A stretch of DNA of 64,000 nucleotides from Hippophae tibetana (Eukaryota > Streptophyta > Magnoliopsida > Rosales > Elaeagnaceae), in assembly GCA_037013495.1 (NCBI GenBank), contig CM072807.1:33522802-33586801 (forward strand), read 5' to 3'. Of this stretch, positions 55,846-64,000 are shown piece by piece. The notes beneath the pieces were generated by a model that was given only the letters and a program-made list of their open reading frames with translations, ran no database searches and had not been told where the DNA came from. Both the position numbers and the translations under genes were made by a program. How positions within the stretch are numbered: the first letter of the stretch is position 1; each line of letters begins with the position of its first letter.

Positions 55846-58747
55846 TTAAAAAGTATACATAGATACCATAAGTATTAAAAGTACAATGAGATCTTCTCCG
55901 ATAAGTAAAATGTATATTTAAATAAAAAACACTAATGTGTTGATTTTTTTTAAATAATAAAAATAACATTTTCTTAAATTTTATAATACAAAATAACATA
56001 TCTTATGTCCAACCTATATATTTGATTATTAAAATAAAGTTTAATTTATTATTTCACATTAAATGTCATTTTATGTTAAATTGTAACCATTTAGACATTT
56101 TCAATCACAAACTTCATTTAATTTAATCTCATTTAATATTATTAGGTTACTATTAAAAAAATCCAATTTCTCATTTCATATTGAATATCATTCGAGTTAA
56201 ATTGTGACAATTTAGATATTTTCAATCATGAACTTCATCATATTTAATCTTATTTAATATTATAAGGTTATTATTTTTATTGTTATAAATTTTAGAATTA
56301 TTATTAATCATTATTAAAAAAAATTATGAACTAATGTGGCACCTTTACCAAAAGTTAAGGCACCAGTAATGTCCTAATTAAAAATTGTGGAAATTAAATG
56401 ATTATTTACAAAAATTATAGGATTTAAGAGGCTATTAACCAGTATTCTCATATACTTTATTTGTAATTAGTACCCAATGTAGCCTATAGCGTTAGAGAAA
56501 AACAATCACAAAATAGATTTTCGATTATTACAAAAAAAATCAAAAACTACAACTTTATATATTTGGTGTTTGTTTCAATTGTAAATAACATTGAAAAAAT
56601 ACTAATGATGAAAAATTATTGTCCAAGAGTATTTTTTATTTATTATTAAAAAATATTACTTTTTATAATACCTTTTAATTAAAAAATATGAATACTCTTT
56701 TCAACAAATTTGACCATAATACAATATGATTCGATTTCTCAAAATGCTTTACAAAGTCTAACTTCTTTGAGACAAGATTTAATTTAGCATCAAATAGTTG
56801 GTTTTTTTATAGGAATAGTTAAACACTTAGAATTCATGACTAGCAACAAGTTCCATAATTTTGAAATCTAGTGTTAACTCACCTTTTGTAGACATTTCCT
56901 CTTCAAGAGTTGTCCATCTTGAATTTGCTTAATTTCCATCATATGTTTTTGGGGCTCAATAAAATGATCAATTTTGTCTTTGGTCAAAACCATCTTAAGA
57001 ACCTTGGTTTTAAAAGATGTCTCCTCCACTTCTAAAGGTTTGGGCGAGTCTTTCTTATTTTATAGCTCATTTTTAGCATTGTGTTGGATCATATTTCACA
57101 TTCAAGCAAGATCTTAATTTTAAATTTGTCCATAATCTTTTTGAATAAGAACTCCATTCATACGTTTCTTTAATAATGTCAATGTTGCAATAATTTTGTC
57201 AAAAATTGATTCATCTCTTGAAGATATTTTTGAAATTCTTTTCCTGGAAATCCTCTACTATGTATTTAATCCAAATGAATCTCACTTGGATACCACCTGA
57301 TGTACGAAAAAAGTCCAAATATGAAATAGATGAATAAAGTTTAAAGTAACTAGACTCACTCTCAAATAAGAAATTGTCTTATTTGTGATTACACAAACTC
57401 AAAGAAACAAATTAACAATACAAACACTATGAAAAATTTAGAATAGATCGAACTTAGTCTAGTAAGAATCTCCAAGTAGACGAGCATTCTAATAACCATA
57501 AAGTAGGATTAGCCTAGCTAATTTCCTTTATTTCTAGTTGATTATTTTAATAATTCTAAAGTATAATTAGCTTAGAGATTATCCTCTGTCTCAAATATAA
57601 AAAAAAAACAAAAAAGGAAAGAAGAAAGGGATTATTCCTAAAGTATTAGGATTAGAAGAAAGAAAAAAAAGACAACTTTCTTTAATAAGAAATGTATTCG
57701 CTTAATCTTGATTTCTTGTACATGGAATTAGTTTTCTTATTTATAGGTTAAAAGTTTCTTGAAAAAATAATACAAAACCAAGGTGGGATTATAACATACC
57801 AGAAAAAAGTAACAACTTTATATTTCTGCTAACTAGTTTTGTTTGGTAAATAATGAAAGTTTATAAATCATGGACCTAGTTAATCTAAAGGGGATTGATA
57901 GGTTATTTTTAATTTTTAACAATTTATAATTTAATATCTTAAACAAAGTGACCATGCATGCAATCGTGCGTAGGAATAAAGTACGGAAATAAAATAATAA
58001 CACACGTTATTTTTAGGTGGAAACAACTTAGGCCATAACCATGACCTAAGAGAAAACCACCGGTCCACGAGACCATCTAACTTTCCACTATGAAAAACAA
58101 AATGCTTAAGTACAACTTTGGTCTTATGCTACCCTCCCTAAGATACTTCCCCAATGTACCTTACTTACAAGCCATTGCTATGTTTTCACAATTTCCAATA
58201 TTAGCGTGAGCGATTTCTAAACCAACATTCCAATAAGACCTTTGCCAATCAAATATATTCATGAATCAACTACAAAAGGGTTAGCACACAAAACACAAGT
58301 GCCTATGTGTGTTCTAGAATGGATTTTATAATGAAAAATCCTAACTAGATGATTCAAGACATATATCACTTAAATCAAATCAACTAGCAAATCCTAGAGT
58401 AAAAAGATTAAGCACAAGTTCAATGAAAATAACTTCTTTAAAAATTAATAATCAAATCAAATAATTATGATATGATAAGTACAATATCTAACAATTCAAG
58501 AAAAAAATAAAGAAGAAGCTATAATAACATATAATCAAAATATCATAAACTAATTAGGCTTATTAATAAAACATAATCACCAATATTTGATAGATTAATT
58601 AAATAAAGAAGTCTAAGGAATTATGATCTTATATTTGCAAAATAAGAGAGAGATTAAGAGGAAAAGAATAATGCTCTTGTGTGGTTGATTGAAACAATGA
58701 GCAATGAGTTTTATTTATTGAAAAAATTAAAACCCTTAATCCTATAT

Positions 58748-59006
58748 AATTGATAAATATCTTTTTTATTACAAATAAGATTAGTAATACTCACTAATTA
58801 AGAAGACTCCTATGTAATTGATAAATATCTTTTCTATTACAAATATGATTAGTAATACTCATTAATTAAGAATACTTTTATTTAAAGAAGAGTTCTTTAA
58901 AGTAAACTCGTTAATTAAGAAGACTCATATTTAAAGAAGAGTTCTTTAAAATAAACTCGTTAATTAAAAAGACTCATATTTAAAAGAAGAGTTCTTTTAA
59001 AGTATA
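58748..59006. repeat. Local tandem repeats, two related sets
   Basis: A ~60-bp unit (TTGATAAATATCTTTT, GATTAGTAATACTCA, AATTAAGAA) occurs twice at about 58750-58868. It is followed by three copies of a ~55-bp unit (AAAGAAGAGTTCTTT, AACTCGTTAATTAA, AAGACTCATATTT) at about 58870-59006. Non-coding. Confidence 0.75.
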
Positions 59007-59348
59007 TTTTATGCTATCTTTTAGGTTAAAGTTTAACCTATAATTTAGGATATATCTTATATAATAGTTTAACATATATCTTATTCTATATTTTAGCAGC
59101 AAAAATAATTCTAGATTTATGTGCAATTAAATGCGTGAGTACAATTCTATGTATTATAATTATAACAGATATACATGAAGTACAACTATCTAAAATTCTG
59201 ACGTTTCTTCGACTTTACTTGATAGACTCGAGAGCGAGTTTAAAAACAAGCTTACGTGTACATATTTTGTCCACGAAAATAGCCAACATTTATAATACTT
59301 AGAAATAAAACCACTTATTTTTGTGTCTTGTTACCCATGTATAATACT

Positions 59349-59437
59349 CATTGAATTTCTAAAAAGATTTTATTGATATGTAACATATTTGTCATTGAAT
59401 TTCTAAAAAGATTTTATTGATATGTAACATATTTGTT
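59349..59437. repeat. 44-bp tandem duplication
   Basis: Two consecutive identical copies of a unit starting CATTGAATTTCTAAAAAG and ending GTAACATATTTGT. Confidence 0.85.
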
Positions 59438-61221
59438 TTTTCAATGTGATCGTATGAGTTTGATATGTTTTTCTTTTCCAAATTGAATGTTTATGTTTAT
59501 ATAGAATTGTTGTTATCCATTTTTTTTCTTTTTTTGCTAAACTAGAATGATTGTTATATATCTCAAAATAAAATATGCAATAGCTTATTATTACTTTTGT
59601 TTCTTTCTTTAATTGATTATCAGTTGCTAGTGTTGAGTGAACATAACAAGCCTCCTCTATATGGGTATGTTCATTTCTAATACTATATTTTCTCTTTTTT
59701 AGACTCTTTATATATGCTTTTTTTTCCTAAAAATTACAAAAACAATATTGTATTCTTTAGTTCATTGTTATCTTGCTAATCTTAGGAGAGATTATTGTAT
59801 ATAACAGATACATTAACACATAATATAACATATTTATCTTATACCATTTATTATTTTTATAAAAAAGAAAAATATGGACAAAATATGGACAAAATTAATG
59901 AATAATACTAATACATTGTGTTTGTAGTTAAGGGGATTGGGATGTGCCACGCCTCCAGTTTGATAATTTGTTTTAGTAGTATATAGCTTTTAACATTTTT
60001 AAAAATAAAATTTTACATTTTACACATCCTATTGTAATAATACTTGTTATTATTATATATAAATAAATAAAAATAAAATAATTAATATAATTTTTTGTAT
60101 TTTAGAAAACATTTTATATTTATCTATTTTATAAAATATAATTTTATTTATCACTAAATAATTTATAACTCAAAGTTTGATTGCTCCTAACTCCCCTTAA
60201 AATGAATTCCAACTTCGGGCCAACTTGATCCCTTACGAAATTTGTCATGGCTCTGCCCCCATTAATACATGACATATAACGTATAGTATTTAAAAATTTC
60301 TCTAATTTTAAATTAGTTAACAAATTAAACTTACAAATGATGTAATAAGGAAACTATGGATCTTTAGATGAAATAATTAAATATTTGCCTTAAAATGTAA
60401 GAATGTTGATTCTTATGGGCAAACATATATGAACCGCTAATTACGGAGACCATGCATTTGTATCGTTAATAATGGTGATGGATGCCAAAGATTGCAATCA
60501 CATTGCGACCTAAATTAAAATGAGAAATTGATTGACAAAGCCTTGTGGCTCCTTTGTATGGAAATTTTTTTATCATCATAATTCATGATAAAACATGACT
60601 TACATCAATAATATTTATGCTTTTTAGTTTAATTTATGTTTTCAAAGCTCATTAATCATTCTCATATACACAATTTTGATGGTCATTCTCCAAAGAAAAT
60701 CATGCTAAATAGCATTTAGCTAGTCTCATAAAGTAATGGATTAAATACTGGAAGGCTACGTGTACCAAATATAAATAAAATTATATACTATTTATGGTAC
60801 AACCACGTTATGAGAATTATTAAAAATAAAAGAGTCCCCCATGTAAAAAAAAAAAAAAAGAACAAGAAGATACAAGAGGAAGGCTACCTGTAAAAAACAA
60901 TTATATACACTATTTATGTTATACCACGTTACGTGAGTTATTAAAAAAAACCACTTTTGCATTTTTCATGATTACTTTAACACGTGATAGTGTAATATAC
61001 AATGTGTGATGTTTTCAAACCACCAATATAAAATTGATAAATAGTTTCGATTTTTAACCACGTCTGTAGATCTATGACCACGATTATAAAAACTGAGGTC
61101 TAAGTAAGAGAGATTATAGACTCTTGCATATGGTCTCGATTTTTAACCAAAACCATAGGTATATTATTTGGTCATAGTTTTATAAAAAAATTGAAACTAT
61201 TCTCTAAACCATAACCAATGA

Positions 61222-63545
61222 AAACCTAGGCTGAGGGATTCCAATCATGGATACACCAGATAGATACTTAGAGCAAAACTCAATAGCTTCTTCTGCAATA
61301 TAACACTCAACTAGGATACATCAATGGCATGTATACAGGACTATATAACTGCACTTTTCTAACAACTTGAATAGTTAAGTGAACCATGATATCAAAAAAT
61401 GAAGGTGGAAAATAATTTTTAAGTAAGCATAATGTCTCGACATGTTCAACTTGTAATTTATGTATCTTAGATTCTACAATTGTTTTCTTGCAAATGGAAT
61501 TGAATAAAAAGCAAAGACGAATGATTTCAGGACGAACATGCTTTAGAAGAATTGATCTAATTGCCACTGACAACAATTGTTGAATAATAGCATGATAATC
61601 ATGTAATTTTAAACCATATAACTTTAAGTCTTTCATTGATACTAGGTTTTTAACATTTGATGAGTAACCTTTGGGAACTTTCAATCCCAATAAACATTTG
61701 CAAAATGTTATCTTTTCATCCTTAGAAAGTGTAAAAAATGTAGGAGGCAACTTAACCTATGATCCCTTTTTAATTGGATCCAGTTCTTTTCTAATTCCCA
61801 ATTCTTTTAGATCCAAGCAGGCAACAATACCATCTTTTGTTTTAAAAGGAATATCAAGAAGTGTTCCAATTAGAGTATCACATACATTCTTTCATCTTCT
61901 TCCAACATTTGTTATCTTTGTCATTTTTTATCTTCTTCTTTGCAATCATTTTGAATTTTTTTCCTTAGACTATCTTTTTCTTTTTGCATTTATTTTCCTT
62001 TTCTTATTCCTCTTAATTTTCGTTGTAATTTAGTTGTTGCTTTCAGAACTAAGCCCACTTTCCTAACTTCTTGAAGATCATACCTTGTAATTTGTGTAAT
62101 ACTTCTTCTCCTTGCAAAGCCACTGGAGTATCTTCTTCTTCATTGTTACTTACACCTTTCTTTCGAGATCGAAACTTATGCCCTTTTGGCAAGAATCGAA
62201 TATGTCTAGCAAAAGAAATCTTTTTTGAATGTAATAGATATTGAGCACAAGTTTTCTCACTATATACTAGATATGCATTGTAACCTTTGGTCACATGTCC
62301 ACACAAATTTCCATAAGCCAGAAAATCATTTATTGTCCACAATACCACTACTTTAAGATTGTAGTACTCATTTTTGTATGAGTCATACACATCAATTCCT
62401 TCATCCCAAATTTTCTTCAAGTCATCAATAAGAGGCTCCAAGTAGACATCAATGTCATTATCCGAATGTTTTGGTCCGGAAATTAACATGGAAAGCATTA
62501 TAAACTTCATTTTCATGCATAACCAAGGAGGGAGGTTATATGTTATAATAATCACTGCCCAAAAATTTTATCTACTACTTAGATGGTTATGAGGGTTGAT
62601 CCCATCAACAGAAATAGCAAGATGCAAATTCTTAGGCTTCGACCCAAAATCTAGCCATTTTTCATCTACTACCTTCCAACGCGAGGAATCTACTAGATGA
62701 TGCAAAATACCATCCATGGATTTGTTATCTGCATGTCACGTCAACATCTTTGATGTCTCTTTACTTTTAAACATTCTCTTAAAATGAGGTATTGGTAGAA
62801 AGTACCAAAGCACTTTAGTCGGCACTCCTTCTTTTACTTCATTACCATTTGATGTAGGCTTCCACCTTGAAGTACCACACTCTGGACATTGAGTAGCATT
62901 TTCATATTGTTTCCTATAAGGATACAATCATTTAGACAAGCATGAATCTTTACATACTCAATACCAAACTTACTCAATGTTTTTTTTTACTTCATACGTA
63001 GAAGTAGGCAACTCATTTATATTTGGGAGCATTTCATGAGTTAACTTTAATATAGCAGTGAACCCGACATCAGAGAATCCATGTTTCACTTTAAGGTTGT
63101 ATAATTTCAATATTTTCGACAACTTGGTGAAATTTGTGCAACTGGGATAAAACGGTTTCTCTACATCTTCTAACAGCTTGTTAAATTCATCCTAATTTAT
63201 GTTGGGTTCATTTTCTATTGCATTTACCCTCTCAATGGGGGAATCCTCCATATCTATGGATTTGATCTGACGGTTTAGTGATGTGTTTGTTTCATCATCC
63301 TCTTGAATTAGGGGTTTTCCATGCATATACCAATTTGTATAAGTTCGAACAATCCCTTTACAAATAAGATGATCTCGGATATCATCAATATTATGAAATT
63401 ATATGTTTATGTAATCTTTGCAAGGATATCAAATAGGCTTATCATTTGTGGCATTTAACCAAGAAAAATTCAAAAATACTTTTACTCCTTCTAAATAATC
63501 TTATGAAAATCTTGGCTTATGCATCCAAGACTTATCCATTCTAAA
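61222..63545 (-). pseudogene. CACTA-3 TNP2-type transposase, 5' half, with deletion
   Basis: Minus strand from ATGGATAAGTCTTGGATGCA (63545): MDKSWMHKPRFS then stops. It reads [18 protein letters not shown]-like TKVLWYFLPIPHFKRMFKSK (62900), ITYNLPPWLCMKMKFIMLSM, LWTINDFLAYGNLCGHVTKG, GLKVPKGYSSNVKNLVSMKD, LYGLKLHDYHAIIQQLLSVA, and KTIVESKIHKLQVEHVETLC. At about 61313 the WMYPFERYMKVLKG segment is missing: MYPS is followed by a stop, then the [10 protein letters not shown] equivalent in another frame. The link domain near 61760-62040 is rearranged. Its 5' terminal repeat is not within the window. Confidence 0.83.
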
Positions 63546-64000
63546 TGACACAACACATGTATTGGGTTAAAAAAATAGAAGGAAAAAATACAAGTATACA
63601 CTTGAATTGAAAAGATTAAGGCAATCAAATAAAAGTTTTATGCCTCTCAATATGCTATCCTACTCTACTTTTTAAATAGGGTACTCTAGTCATAATTTAT
63701 ATTTCAATCATGAAACCTTATTTTTATTACGTCGAATATATTTTTTAAAAATCATAAAATTAATATTTTTTAAAAATCATAAAATTAATATTTTTTAAAA
63801 ATCATAAAATTAATATTTTTAAAATTTATAATAATAAAAATAAAATACTAACTCATATATTTTCATATTCAAAATAAGAATGTTATTTTTATTATTATAA
63901 GTTTAAAATGTGTTATATTAAGTAAAATTTTAATATTTTTTTGATTGTCAAGAGTTAGTGATCTTAAGTAGTGAATGGAAATCACACGATATATATATAT
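63546..64000. other. CACTA-3 5' flank or leader, with a 25-bp tandem repeat
   Basis: AT-rich. Three copies of a 25-bp unit (TATTTTTTAAAAATCATAAA plus ATTAA) lie at 63748-63822. CACTA-1 has about 1 kb of leader here, so this is probably leader sequence. It ends in an AT microsatellite at the window edge. Confidence 0.5.

Larger units (their letters stand above)
55850..61220. other. About 5.4 kb of AT-rich DNA splitting CACTA-3
   Basis: Non-CACTA sequence between the two halves of the relict. The 57940-58200 part (CCACCGGTCCACGAGACC, AGGTGGAAACAACTTAGG) resembles the leader end of some plant LTR elements on the minus strand, but no LTR borders were found. 60955-61220 carries repeated ACCACG / GGTCTCGATTTTTAACC motifs like subterminal repeats of another DNA transposon. 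No open frame could be assigned; target duplications were not found. Confidence 0.45.

Noticed and set aside
60955-61220. A fourth transposon end (GGTCTCGATTTTTAACC repeats)
   Set aside because: The motifs look subterminal, but no terminal repeat or target duplication could be identified, so it is only mentioned as a note.

Overview
This is a 64-kb piece of an AT-rich plant nuclear genome. It looks like a dicot from its transposon families and splice sites, but the species cannot be named from sequence alone. One host gene is present: an ACT-domain-repeat (ACR) protein gene on the plus strand, with exons scattered from 9155 to 28739. Everything else is transposable elements and their relics, mostly nested and mostly broken. 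I see no rRNA, tRNA or CRISPR array.

Layout. 1-8954: 18 tandem ~0.5-kb units, each with a constant 107-bp block (TGATC...TAACA on the minus strand) followed by a tRNA-iMet-type primer-binding site; this fits a TRIM-like LTR/internal/LTR array that fills ACR intron 1 and runs off the left edge. 9155-9556: three small ACR exons. 10077-18135: a Ty1/Copia element (two 227-bp LTRs, 5-bp target duplication) in the next intron. Its pol is split by a Gypsy solo LTR (13938-17267), itself split by an Athila-type solo LTR (14933-16825). 18221-18811: large ACR exon. 19106-19206 plus 28239-28242: an ACR exon cut by a 9,029-bp CACTA element (19207-28235) carrying TNP2-type transposase, Transposase_24-type and Ulp1-type protease genes. 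28392-28739: last ACR exon.

30733-31883: a Tourist-like (PIF/Harbinger) element filled with telomere-like CCCTAAA variants. 33490-36486: a minus-strand Copia relict carrying a Gypsy solo LTR (33790-35065) and a 582-bp palindromic insertion made of two head-to-head Athila LTR ends (35350-35931). 36487-37140: the 3' end of a second CACTA. 37144-51632: an Athila-like Gypsy element on the minus strand, with gag represented twice, a solo LTR inside pol (42111-43795) and a truncated 3' LTR. 51633-63545: a third, minus-strand CACTA relict, interrupted by a MULE-type MITE (52821-53726) and by about 5 kb of unrelated AT-rich DNA.

Target-site duplications were read directly at eight insertions, so the nesting order can be inferred. 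The main points of interest are the exon-interrupting CACTA that predicts an ACR protein lacking its fourth ACT domain, the palindromic LTR insertion with an integrase-type target duplication, the solo LTR that ends in two copies of the primer-binding-site segment, the TRIM-like array, and stop codons in CACTA-1 whose ancestral codons are preserved in CACTA-3.
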